Assembly: GCF_022179725.1 (NCBI RefSeq) | Contig: NZ_BPRC01000011.1 | Location: 62,001 to 126,000 of the forward strand | Direction of reading: 5' to 3' | Source: Methylorubrum aminovorans | Lineage (GTDB): Bacteria > Pseudomonadota > Alphaproteobacteria > Rhizobiales > Beijerinckiaceae | Length of the DNA stretch: 64,000 nt | In this document: piece after piece, positions 19,315 to 28,232 of the stretch | How the letters are laid out: each line of letters starts with the position of its first letter | Numbering within the stretch: the stretch's first letter is position 1 | Notes under the pieces: model-generated | Database searches by the model: none | Seen by the model: the letters and a program-made list of their open reading frames with translations, nothing else | What the model was told of the DNA's origin: nothing | Made by a program: the position numbers and the translations under genes

Positions 19315-19454
19315 GACGGCCGCTTCCCGGAAAGCGGCCGTCTGGCGTTGCTCTTCTAGAGCCCCCGGCCTGATCGCATCATGCCGAGGGCTCTAGCCCT
19401 TTGTTTTGACGCGCATTCTGACGCCGAACCGGCGGCCACGTCGTCGGAATGCGC
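19315..19454. repeat. three-hairpin repeat element between atpA and atpG
   Basis: Three nested inverted repeats lie in the 189-base gap. GCGCATTCTGACG (19411-19423) faces CGTCGGAATGCGC (19442-19454). AGAGCCCCCGGC (19358-19369) faces GCCGAGGGCTCT (19383-19394), extendable by CT/AG. GACGGCCGCTT (19315-19325) faces AAGCGGCCGTC (19332-19342), perfect. The stretch TTTGTTTTGACGCGCATTCT resembles an interspersed palindromic repeat I recall from Rhizobiales genomes. It is transcribed within the operon and could separate alpha and gamma output. Confidence 0.75.
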
Positions 19455-19468
19455 TCCGATCGACCGCC

Positions 19469-20998
<1,530 letters not shown>

Positions 20999-21068
20999 CG
21001 TCGGGCCTCTTTAAAGGTCGGGTGCGTGTCTGTTCGGGTGTCGGGTCGGTCGCGAGGGGTCAGGCCCC

Positions 21069-21638
21069 TCAGCGGGCTTCCCGCATGGCGAGACGGATGC
21101 TGTTGAGCTTGGTCCGGAGCGAGGCATCGACCATGCGCGAGCCGATCTTGACGACGATGCCGCCGATCAGGCTCGGGTCGATGTGGAGGTCGAGATCGAC
21201 CTCGGACTTGGCGACGTCGCGCAGCGAGGCCTTGATCTCCTCGATCACGGCGTCGGAGGGCTTTTCCGCGACGCGGACCTCGGCACGGACGATGCCCTTG
21301 GCCTCGCGCACCTGCTCACGATAGGCGCGGATCATGCCCGGCAGGGCGAAGAGGCGGCGATTGGCGGCCGCGAGCTTGATGAAGTTGGCGGCCAGCCCCG
21401 AGATGCCCGCTCGCTCAAGCAGGGCGCCGACGGCAGCCGTCTGCTCCGAGGTCGAGTAGGCCGGGCTCTTCACGAGGCGGCGGAGATCCGCGCTCTCGCG
21501 ATAGAGCGCGTCGAACGCATCGAGGTTCTTGGCAACGTCGTCGACCTGACCCTCGTCGCGGGCCAGCTCGTACAGGGCCAAAGCATAGCGGCCCGCCACA
21601 CCAGCCAGCAGGGGACCCTCGGAACCGTTCTGCGCCAC
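21069..21638 (-). CDS. atpH: ATP synthase F1 subunit delta
   Basis: 189 aa of the OSCP/delta family. An N-terminal six-helix domain (AGRYALALYELARDEG) is followed by the C-terminal signature region (IDPSLIGGIVVKIGSRMVDASLRTKL in two parts IDPSLIGGIVVKIG and MVDASLRTKL). It links F1 to the peripheral stalk. It is the first gene of the operon and starts with GTG at 21638. The F0 genes are not adjacent, as is normal for alphaproteobacteria. Confidence 0.95.
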   Translation of the reverse strand: MAQNGSEGPLLAGVAGRYALALYELARDEGQVDDVAKNLDAFDALYRESADLRRLVKSPAYSTSEQTAAVGALLERAGISGLAANFIKLAAANRRLFALPGMIRAYREQVREAKGIVRAEVRVAEKPSDAVIEEIKASLRDVAKSEVDLDLHIDPSLIGGIVVKIGSRMVDASLRTKLNSIRLAMREAR

Positions 21639-22093
21639 CCGTCGCTCTCTCTTATCCTTGCCCGCCGGTCCTTCTCGCCCGCCCGATCCGGCGGTGGCTC
21701 AAAGTCCGTGGGGATTGGAATTGCACCGGGCTCGGAAGGCCTTGAACGGTCTCCCCGCGGCGCGGCTGTCGCCTAGCATGCGATCCAGGGGGGCGCAAGG
21801 CAACGTTAGGGCCATGGTTGAGCGGATTGAGAGGGTCCCGTTTCCCGGAGCGGTGGCAAGATGGGGCGAAGTCCCCTCTCACTCATCATTCCGAGCCGCT
21901 GGTCGGCGGACCCGGACCCGAAGGCCCGCGCCGGAGACGTGCAGGCCACGACCAGCCTCGACGCCATGGCTCGGCCGCGCATCACGGATGGATTCCGGGT
22001 TCCGCCGCGCGGCCCCGGAATGACGACGCGGATTGCGAGCGGCCGGCGCCGCGGCCGCGTCAATCAGGATGCAGGCTTCTGAGCCGGAAACGC
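21639..22093. other. 455-base gene-free region upstream of atpH, containing a palindromic repeat
   Basis: It lies between the atpH start and the hemH stop, both on the minus strand. The atp promoter should be here, but I cannot define -35/-10 boxes with confidence. The far half is a 138-base repeat element bounded by TCATTCCG and CGGAATGA, listed separately. Open frames in this stretch show no protein-like composition. Confidence 0.6.
21886..22023. repeat. 138-bp element with TCATTCCG/CGGAATGA inverted ends
   Basis: The ends TCATTCCG (21886-21893) and CGGAATGA (22016-22023) are exact inverted copies. Internal ATCACGGATGGATTCCGGG is the kind of text seen in non-coding interspersed repeats of GC-rich alphaproteobacteria. 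No coding capacity is evident. Confidence 0.6.
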
Positions 22094-23164
22094 TCAGATC
22101 CAGCCCTGCAATTCCCGCCGCACAACGTGCTCGATCACCCGCATGCCGAGGTCGGAATCGTTGAGGCAGGGGATGAAGGCATATTTCTCGCCGCCGTTCT
22201 CCTCGAAATAGTGGCGGTTCTCGCCGTCGAGTTCCTCCAGCGTCTCCAGGCAGTCGGCAGTGAAGCCCGGCGCCACGATCGCCATGCGCTTGACGCCGGA
22301 TTTCGCCAGCGCCTGCACGGTCTCGTCGGTATAGGGCTTGAGCCATTCCTCGTTGCCGAAGCGCGACTGGAACGTCACCCGCATCTGCTCGGGGGTGTAG
22401 CCCATCGCCTCGCGGATCAGCCGGCCGGTCTTGAGGCACTGACAATGGTAGGGATCGCCCTTGAGCAGGTAGCTCTTCGGCACGCCGTGGAAGGAGGTCA
22501 GGATCACCTCCGGCTCGAAGTCCAGCTTGGCCAGCCCCTCGCGGATCGAATCCGCCATGGCTTGGATGTAGACGGGGTCGTCGTGATAGGGCGGCGAGAC
22601 CCGCACCGTCGGCTGCCATCGCATCTGCATCAGCGCCTTGAAGGCCTGGTCGCAGGCAGTGGCCGAGGTCGCGGCCGCGTATTGCGGATAGAGCGGCACG
22701 AGCAGGATTCGGTCGCAGCCCTGGTCCAGCAGCGCCTGGATGCGAAGGCTCACCTCGGGCTTGCCGTAGCGCATCGCCCAATCGACCACGACGGAATCGC
22801 CCATCGCCGCCTGCAGCTTCTCGCACTGGCCGCGGGTGATGGTCTTGAGCGGACCCTCGTCGCGCTCGTTGTTCCAGATGCTGGCGTAGTCGCGGCCCTT
22901 CGGCCCCGGCCGCTTGGTCAGGATGATGAGGTTGAGGAGCGGCCACCAGATCAGCCGCGGCACCTCGATCACCCGGCGGTCGGAGAGGAATTCCTTGAGA
23001 TAGCGGCGCATCGGCCAGTAGCTCGTGCCCTCGGGGGTGCCGAGATTCATCAAGAGCACGCCGACGCGGCCGGTCTTCACCGCCGGGTGATCGGGCGGCA
23101 GCGCGGTGGGCGCGACCCGCACGGGGTTGCGCAGAAGGGTTTCGGGTTCGACGCGTTCGTTCAT
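22094..23164 (-). CDS. hemH: ferrochelatase
   Basis: 356 aa. The family core includes VGVLLMNLGTPEG, the metal-site His in ILTSFHGVPKSYL, the GDPYHCQCLKT segment and the C-terminal Glu in PGFTADCLETLEEL. It inserts Fe2+ into protoporphyrin IX at the end of haem synthesis, complementing hemE and hemJ elsewhere in this window. I chose ATG23164, which has GGAA about 7 bases upstream; a GTG at 23179 would add five residues and cannot be excluded. It is divergent from the methyltransferase gene. Confidence 0.95.
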   Translation of the reverse strand: MNERVEPETLLRNPVRVAPTALPPDHPAVKTGRVGVLLMNLGTPEGTSYWPMRRYLKEFLSDRRVIEVPRLIWWPLLNLIILTKRPGPKGRDYASIWNNERDEGPLKTITRGQCEKLQAAMGDSVVVDWAMRYGKPEVSLRIQALLDQGCDRILLVPLYPQYAAATSATACDQAFKALMQMRWQPTVRVSPPYHDDPVYIQAMADSIREGLAKLDFEPEVILTSFHGVPKSYLLKGDPYHCQCLKTGRLIREAMGYTPEQMRVTFQSRFGNEEWLKPYTDETVQALAKSGVKRMAIVAPGFTADCLETLEELDGENRHYFEENGGEKYAFIPCLNDSDLGMRVIEHVVRRELQGWI

Positions 23165-23360
23165 CGGATTTCCGGTCACGGGCGTCCCGCCTTCCTCAAC
23201 GCGGCCTCAATGCGGCAAGCGATCCGGTTGTGCGGGCCGGCCGTTCGATCTAGAGCAGGCGGCTTTCCAAGGCCAAGATTCTCCGAAGTTCCGCTCGGAG
23301 CGTCCGGCCTTTATCTTGCGCAAACCCTTTGCCCGAAATCGCTCCGGAGGCCAGCGCGAC

Positions 23361-24332
23361 ATGCCGTCCCCCCGCTACTTCCTGAAGCACTTCGTGCCGT
23401 TTACCGGCTACCCCTACGAGGGGGCGCCGGCCGCGTGCAACCTGTGCGGATGCCGCGACGCCGTCACCGTGGCCGAGACCGACCGGCGGCTCAAGACCCT
23501 GCGCTCGATCGCCTGCACCCAGTGCGGCCTGATCCGCACCGACCCGATGCCGACGCCGGACGAGCTGGCCGAGTATTACGCGAGCGCCTACCGCGCCGAT
23601 TACCAGCTCGCCTTTGCCGGCGGCCCGCCGCGCCACCACCTCAACCGCTCCGCCCGCGAGGCGAAGTTCCGCGCCGACCTGCTGGCGCCGAAGCTGAAGG
23701 CGGGCGCGCAACTGCTCGATTTCGGCTCAGGGTCGGGCGAGTTCCTGGCGGAAGCCAAGAGCCGCGGCTGCGAGGTGATCGGCGTCGAGCCGGGCCGCGA
23801 CTACGCGACCTATGCCCGGACCCATCACGGCGTCGAGGTGCTCGACGAGGCCGAGGATCCGAACCGCTTCCCCGCCGGCCATTTCGACGTGATCTCGACG
23901 CACCACGTGCTCGAGCACCTGCGCAACCCGGCCGAGACGATGGAGCGGCTGGCCCGCTGGCTGAAGCCCGACGGCATCCTCTACGCCGCGGTGCCGAATA
24001 TGGCTGCCACCGGCAAGCCGCCGCACGAGCGCTTCCACTTCGCTCATGTCCACGGCTACGTGCGCGAAACCTTCGACCTTCTCGCCCGCCGCGCCGGCCT
24101 CGTGCCGCATACCGAGTACTGGCGCGAGGACACCACGGTGGTCTACCGCAAGACCGACGCGCCCGCCGTGCCGCTGACGAATCCGGGGCTCGCCGACCGG
24201 CTCGCCGTCGATCTGAAGCCGATGTCGGCGGGGCTCTACTTCGCCTCGGGCGCCTGGATCTGGCCGGCGCTGCGGCGCAACGCCAAGGCGGTGCGGGACG
24301 GGATGGCCAAAGACGGGGTCGCCAAGCGCTGA
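23361..24332 (+). CDS. class I SAM-dependent methyltransferase with N-terminal Cys4 zinc motif
   Basis: 323 aa. Residues 26, 29, 52 and 55 form two CxxC pairs (CNLC and CTQC), a likely zinc site. A Rossmann methyltransferase domain follows with motif I LLDFGSGSGEFL (about 118-129), GVEPG as motif II, and ISTHHVLEHLRNP as motif IV. This two-part layout matches methyltransferases of surface-sugar and natural-product pathways. The substrate is unknown and no glycan genes are directly adjacent. ATG23361 was chosen because GGAGG lies about 11 bases upstream. It is followed after 7 bases by the nucleotidase gene. Confidence 0.85.
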   Translation: MPSPRYFLKHFVPFTGYPYEGAPAACNLCGCRDAVTVAETDRRLKTLRSIACTQCGLIRTDPMPTPDELAEYYASAYRADYQLAFAGGPPRHHLNRSAREAKFRADLLAPKLKAGAQLLDFGSGSGEFLAEAKSRGCEVIGVEPGRDYATYARTHHGVEVLDEAEDPNRFPAGHFDVISTHHVLEHLRNPAETMERLARWLKPDGILYAAVPNMAATGKPPHERFHFAHVHGYVRETFDLLARRAGLVPHTEYWREDTTVVYRKTDAPAVPLTNPGLADRLAVDLKPMSAGLYFASGAWIWPALRRNAKAVRDGMAKDGVAKR

Positions 24333-24339
24333 GCCGGTG

Positions 24340-25842
24340 ATGCGCCCGACCCGTCGGCAGACCGTCGCCGGGCTCGGCGCCAGCGTCTTTGCAGCCGGCA
24401 CCGGGGCGGCGCTCGCGGGCACGCCGACCTTCACCCTGCTCCTCGTCAACGACATCTACGCGATGGAGGCGGTGGAGGGGCGCGGCGGCTTCGCCCGGCT
24501 CAACGCGGTGGTGAGGGCCGAGCGCGCCCGCGGCGTGCCGCTGCTCTACGCCCATGCCGGTGACAGCTTCTCGCCCTCGCTGATGTCGGGCTTCGACCGG
24601 GGCGCGCATATCGTCGAACTCCTGAACCTGGCGCCGCCCGACGTGTTCGTGCCGGGAAACCACGAGTTCGATTTCGGGCCAGCCGTCTTCGCCGAGCGCC
24701 GGAACGAAGCCCGCTTCCCGTTCCTCGCCGCCAACCTGCGCGGGCCGGACGGCGAACGACTGCCCGGTCTCGAGGATGCGCGGCTGATCGAACTCGGCGG
24801 CATCCGCGTCGGCCTCGTGGGCATCGCCCTGCAATCGACGCCGGAAAAATCGCAATCGGGAAATCTGCGTTTCGGCCCCGAGATCGAGACGCTGGCCCGC
24901 GAGGCGGACACCTTGCGCAAGACCGGCGCGCAGATGATCGTCGGCATCGCCCACACGGCGCGGGTGACCGACGACGCGATCGTGCGGGCGCGCCTCGTCG
25001 ACATCCTGCTCTCGGGCCACGACCACGACCTCTGCGTCCGCGACGACGGGCAGGCGGTGCTGGTCGAATCGAGCCACGACGCCCACTACGTCACGGCCAT
25101 CGACGTCTTCGTCACGCCGCGAGCCGACGGATCGGTGCGCTGGCGCGCCGCCTTCCGCATCCACGACACCGCCGAGGTGACCTCCGATCCGGAGACGGAG
25201 GCCGTGGTGCGGCGGCTCGCGGGCGAGCTGTCGCGGGAGCTCGACGTCGTGCTCGGCACGACGGAGGGGCCGCTCGACAGCCGCATCGCCACGGTGCGGG
25301 CGCGGGAGGCGAGCTTCGGCGATCTCGTCGCCGACGCGGTGCGGGCGGGCACGGGCGCCGAGATCGGCCTGATGAACGGGGGCGGCATCCGCGGCGATCG
25401 GCTCTATCCGGCCGGCGCAAGCCTCACCCGGCGCGACATTCTCAGCGAACTACCCTTCGGCAACACCACCGTGCTCGTGGCGATCGACGGGGCGACCCTG
25501 CGGGAAGCCCTGGAAAACGGGTATCGCGATCTCGGCCGCACCTCGGGCCGGTTCCTGCAGGTCTCGGGGATCGACGTGACCCTGGACCCGAAGGCTCCGC
25601 CCGGCCGGCGCGTCGTCTCGGCGACGGTGGGCGGGGCGTCCCTCGACGAGGCCCGCACCTACCGCGTGGCGGCCAACGATTTCATGCTGGGCGGCGGCAA
25701 CGATTACGGGATGCTGGCCAAGGGCCGCGTCCTGATCGGTGGCACCGATGGGACCCTGCTGGCGAACACGGTGATGGCCTATATCCGCGCCCACGCACCG
25801 CTCCCGGCCGAGACCGGGGGACGGATTCGGGTTCTGCCATAG
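24340..25842 (+). CDS. UshA-like 5'-nucleotidase / 2',3'-cyclic phosphodiesterase, exported
   Basis: 500 aa. The N-terminus RPTRRQTVAGLGASVFAAG looks like a twin-arginine signal. The calcineurin-type metallophosphatase domain has VNDIY (a variant of the usual NDxH), AGDSFSPS, GNHEFD, GIAHTAR and GHDHD. The C-terminal 5'-nucleotidase domain has LMNGGGIRGD and VAANDFMLGGGNDY. It probably removes phosphate from nucleotides in the periplasm. GTG24337 is an alternative start one codon earlier. The Tyr in the first metal motif where His or Asn is usual may alter metal affinity. Confidence 0.88.
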   Translation: MRPTRRQTVAGLGASVFAAGTGAALAGTPTFTLLLVNDIYAMEAVEGRGGFARLNAVVRAERARGVPLLYAHAGDSFSPSLMSGFDRGAHIVELLNLAPPDVFVPGNHEFDFGPAVFAERRNEARFPFLAANLRGPDGERLPGLEDARLIELGGIRVGLVGIALQSTPEKSQSGNLRFGPEIETLAREADTLRKTGAQMIVGIAHTARVTDDAIVRARLVDILLSGHDHDLCVRDDGQAVLVESSHDAHYVTAIDVFVTPRADGSVRWRAAFRIHDTAEVTSDPETEAVVRRLAGELSRELDVVLGTTEGPLDSRIATVRAREASFGDLVADAVRAGTGAEIGLMNGGGIRGDRLYPAGASLTRRDILSELPFGNTTVLVAIDGATLREALENGYRDLGRTSGRFLQVSGIDVTLDPKAPPGRRVVSATVGGASLDEARTYRVAANDFMLGGGNDYGMLAKGRVLIGGTDGTLLANTVMAYIRAHAPLPAETGGRIRVLP

Positions 25843-25852
25843 GGGATTTCGC

Positions 25853-26551
25853 GTGACCGGACCCGTCGAAGCCGCGCTCGAAGCGTTCCGCGCCAGCGGC
25901 TCCCCCTGGCTCGACCTGCCGTTCTTCCGAGAGGGCGCGGCGGACCGGGTCGCGCAAAAGGTCGATGCCCGCGTCGCCACCGGGGCGACGGTTCTGCCGG
26001 AGCCCGCGGCGATCTTCCGGGCGCTGACGCTGACGCCCCTGCCCGCGGTGAAAGCGGTGATCCTCGGCCAGGACCCCTATCCGACGCCGGGCGACGCCAA
26101 CGGGCTCGCCTTCTCCTATGTCGGCCCGCGCCGCCTGCCGGCCTCGCTCAAGGTGATCCTGGCCGAACTGGTCCCCGAGGGGAAGACGCCCGACCTCTCC
26201 AGCGGCGACCTCACGCCCTGGGCGGAACGCGGCGTGCTGCTCCTGAATTCGGCGCTCACGACGGAGGCCGGCAAATCCGGGGCGCATCTGCGACTCGGCT
26301 GGGCGCAGCTCACCGACGAGGCGGTGGCCGCCGTCTCCGCCCGCGCCGAGCCGGCGGTGTTCCTGCTCTGGGGCGCCCAGGCCCGCGCCCGCGAGGGGCT
26401 GATCGACACGCGCCGCCACGGCATCGTCGCCTCGGGCCACCCCTCGCCGCTCAACCGCGCGCGGGATTTTCCGGGATCGCGCCCGTTCGACCGGGCGAAT
26501 GCGTGGCTCGAAGCGCAGGGTCGCGCGCCGATCGACTGGCGGCTGCGTTAG
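25853..26551 (+). CDS. ung: uracil-DNA glycosylase, family 1
   Basis: 232 aa, starting with GTG. Motif A is VILGQDPYPTPGDANGLAFS (catalytic Asp74) and motif B is GHPSPLN near the C-terminus. The Tyr of QDPY that excludes thymine is present. The residue after it is Pro instead of the usual His, as occurs in some alphaproteobacterial enzymes. It removes uracil from DNA to begin base excision repair. The gene starts 10 bases after the nucleotidase stop on the same strand. Confidence 0.93.
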   Translation: MTGPVEAALEAFRASGSPWLDLPFFREGAADRVAQKVDARVATGATVLPEPAAIFRALTLTPLPAVKAVILGQDPYPTPGDANGLAFSYVGPRRLPASLKVILAELVPEGKTPDLSSGDLTPWAERGVLLLNSALTTEAGKSGAHLRLGWAQLTDEAVAAVSARAEPAVFLLWGAQARAREGLIDTRRHGIVASGHPSPLNRARDFPGSRPFDRANAWLEAQGRAPIDWRLR

Positions 26552-26996
26552 GGCTGAACCCATCTCTTCGCGACGATGCAGGGGCCCGCTTCGGAACCTG
26601 CTTGGACCGCCGGAGTCCCCCTTGCGGGCCATCCGATCCGGGCCTTCGGGTGGACCGAACAGGCCGGAAGCGGGTCCTCTCCCTCGCGGCTGAGGGAGCC
26701 GCTGAGCGGAGCATCGCAAGATCCTGGATAGATCGCGACAGGCAACCGTCCGTGCCCGCCGGTCCGGCAGAGCGCGCTCGAACAAGGCCCTCCGGCGGCC
26801 AGCGCCGGAGGTCGCGCCTTCACCCGTAAAAACGCAGCAACATCGTTAAGAAAAATGCAACCATCGTGCGATTCCAAGGATCCGCCATGGCATTCCAAGC
26901 GTTTTCGCGGTTAATCATGAAGCAACTCATTTCACTTGCTTGAGCTAAATGCCTGAGCCAACAAGGCGCCGCGACGCCGTTTCAGGATGATGTGGC
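26552..26996. promoter_or_regulatory. 445-base region with AT-rich promoter of the HlyD/GT2 operon
   Basis: The first half is GC-rich and holds a hairpin (CCTCCGGCG 26789-26797 with CGCCGGAGG 26803-26811). From about 26825 the sequence turns AT-rich, unlike its surroundings. There the octamer ATTCCAAG occurs at 26871-26878 and again at 26892-26899 as direct repeats 21 bases apart, two helical turns. An AGGA lies before the ATG at 26997. This is probably the control region of the polysaccharide operon; exact promoter boxes are not assigned. Confidence 0.55.
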
Positions 26997-28232
26997 ATGT
27001 TTTGGAACACGCGTGCTGTTCGCATTCTTGTTGGTCTGGCACTTCTAGCCACAGCCATCGTCGTGATGCTGCCGGGACTCACGGGTTATACTAGCCTCGA
27101 TGGCACCGTGAACGCGCGCTTCGCCGTGCTGTCGGCACCGATCGAGGGGGTCGTGTCCGATACGCCCCCCAAGGTGGGGACGGCGCTTCCCGAGGATGCG
27201 GAGATCTTCCAGATCACGAACGATCGCATCGCCCGCACGGCGGAGGCGCAGCTCGATGCGGATCTCGGTGCGGCGCGCGAGCGCCTGAAGGCCCTGGAGG
27301 GGCAAATCGGTCAGCTCACCGCCCTCAAGAAGGAGCTCGCCGGGCGCCTCGGCGACTATCAGAAGGCGAGCCTGCAGAGCATCCAGCAGGAGATCATCAT
27401 CCGCCAGCAGCGGATCAGCACGGCTCAGGCCAACCGTGTCTCCGCCGAGGCCGACCTCAGCCGCAAGCAGACGCTCGGTGCGACCGGCGTGGTCGCCAAC
27501 AGCTCGGTCGAGGCGGCGAGGGCTGCGGCGGTCGCCTCAGGCAACGAGGGCACGATCGCCAAGGCCGAACTCGACCGCCTGCATCAGCAGCTCGACGCCC
27601 TGAAGCGCGGCACCTTCGTGGGCGAGGGCCGCAACGATGTTCCGTACTCGCAGCAACGGGGCGACGAGGTGGCGATCCAGCTCGCCAACGTCGAGGCGCA
27701 GGCCAAGATCGAACGGGCGCGGGTGCAGCTCCTGGAAAAGCAGCTTCTGATCGAGCGCGCCCGCAACGACAGGCTGTCGAGCGCCTCCATCCGGCTCCCG
27801 TTTCGCGGCGTGATCTGGCGCAACAACGTCGTCGGCGGCTCGAACGTGGTCGTCGGCAACGAGCTGACCCGCCTGCTCGACTGCCGGGACCTGTTCGTCG
27901 ACATCCTGCTCGACGAGGTCGATTACGACCAGATCAAACCGGGCGATCCCGCGGAAGTGCGCCTTCTCGGAACCTCGGACGTGATCGCCGGACGCGTGAA
28001 CTCCGTGCGCGGGTCGAGTGCGGCGGTGGAGGAGGTGACGCTCGCAGCCGTCCCGCCGAGAAGCAAGGGCAAGAATGCCCGCGTCCGGCTCATCCTCGAT
28101 CAGAACGCGATGCAGACCGACTACGAGAACTTCTGCCATGTCGGACGCACCGTCCAAGTCCGGTTCGCGCGGTCCGCGGCCACCCTTCCATTCGTCAATT
28201 GGGTGAAGAGCCTGTGGTTCAGTATCTCCTAG
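26997..28232 (+). CDS. HlyD-family membrane fusion protein (BgsB-like) of a polysaccharide synthase operon
   Basis: 411 aa. One N-terminal transmembrane helix (about 8-28) anchors the protein. A split lipoyl-like/barrel region (SLDGTVNARFAVLSAPIEGV and later SIRLPFRGVIWRNNV) flanks a long coiled coil from about 80 to 255. The C-terminal barrel continues to the end. It should span the periplasm from the partner synthase. It overlaps the downstream GT2 synthase gene by about 19 bases. The arrangement HlyD-like gene then GT2 gene matches my recollection of bgsB-bgsA for mixed-linkage beta-glucan in Sinorhizobium; Alg44 of alginate systems is a more distant analogue. Confidence 0.8.
   Translation: MFWNTRAVRILVGLALLATAIVVMLPGLTGYTSLDGTVNARFAVLSAPIEGVVSDTPPKVGTALPEDAEIFQITNDRIARTAEAQLDADLGAARERLKALEGQIGQLTALKKELAGRLGDYQKASLQSIQQEIIIRQQRISTAQANRVSAEADLSRKQTLGATGVVANSSVEAARAAAVASGNEGTIAKAELDRLHQQLDALKRGTFVGEGRNDVPYSQQRGDEVAIQLANVEAQAKIERARVQLLEKQLLIERARNDRLSSASIRLPFRGVIWRNNVVGGSNVVVGNELTRLLDCRDLFVDILLDEVDYDQIKPGDPAEVRLLGTSDVIAGRVNSVRGSSAAVEEVTLAAVPPRSKGKNARVRLILDQNAMQTDYENFCHVGRTVQVRFARSAATLPFVNWVKSLWFSIS

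Noticed and set aside
26503..26829. frames of 60-120 codons downstream of ung
   Set aside because: Arg/Pro-rich text overlapping the ung end and a hairpin; no start signal.
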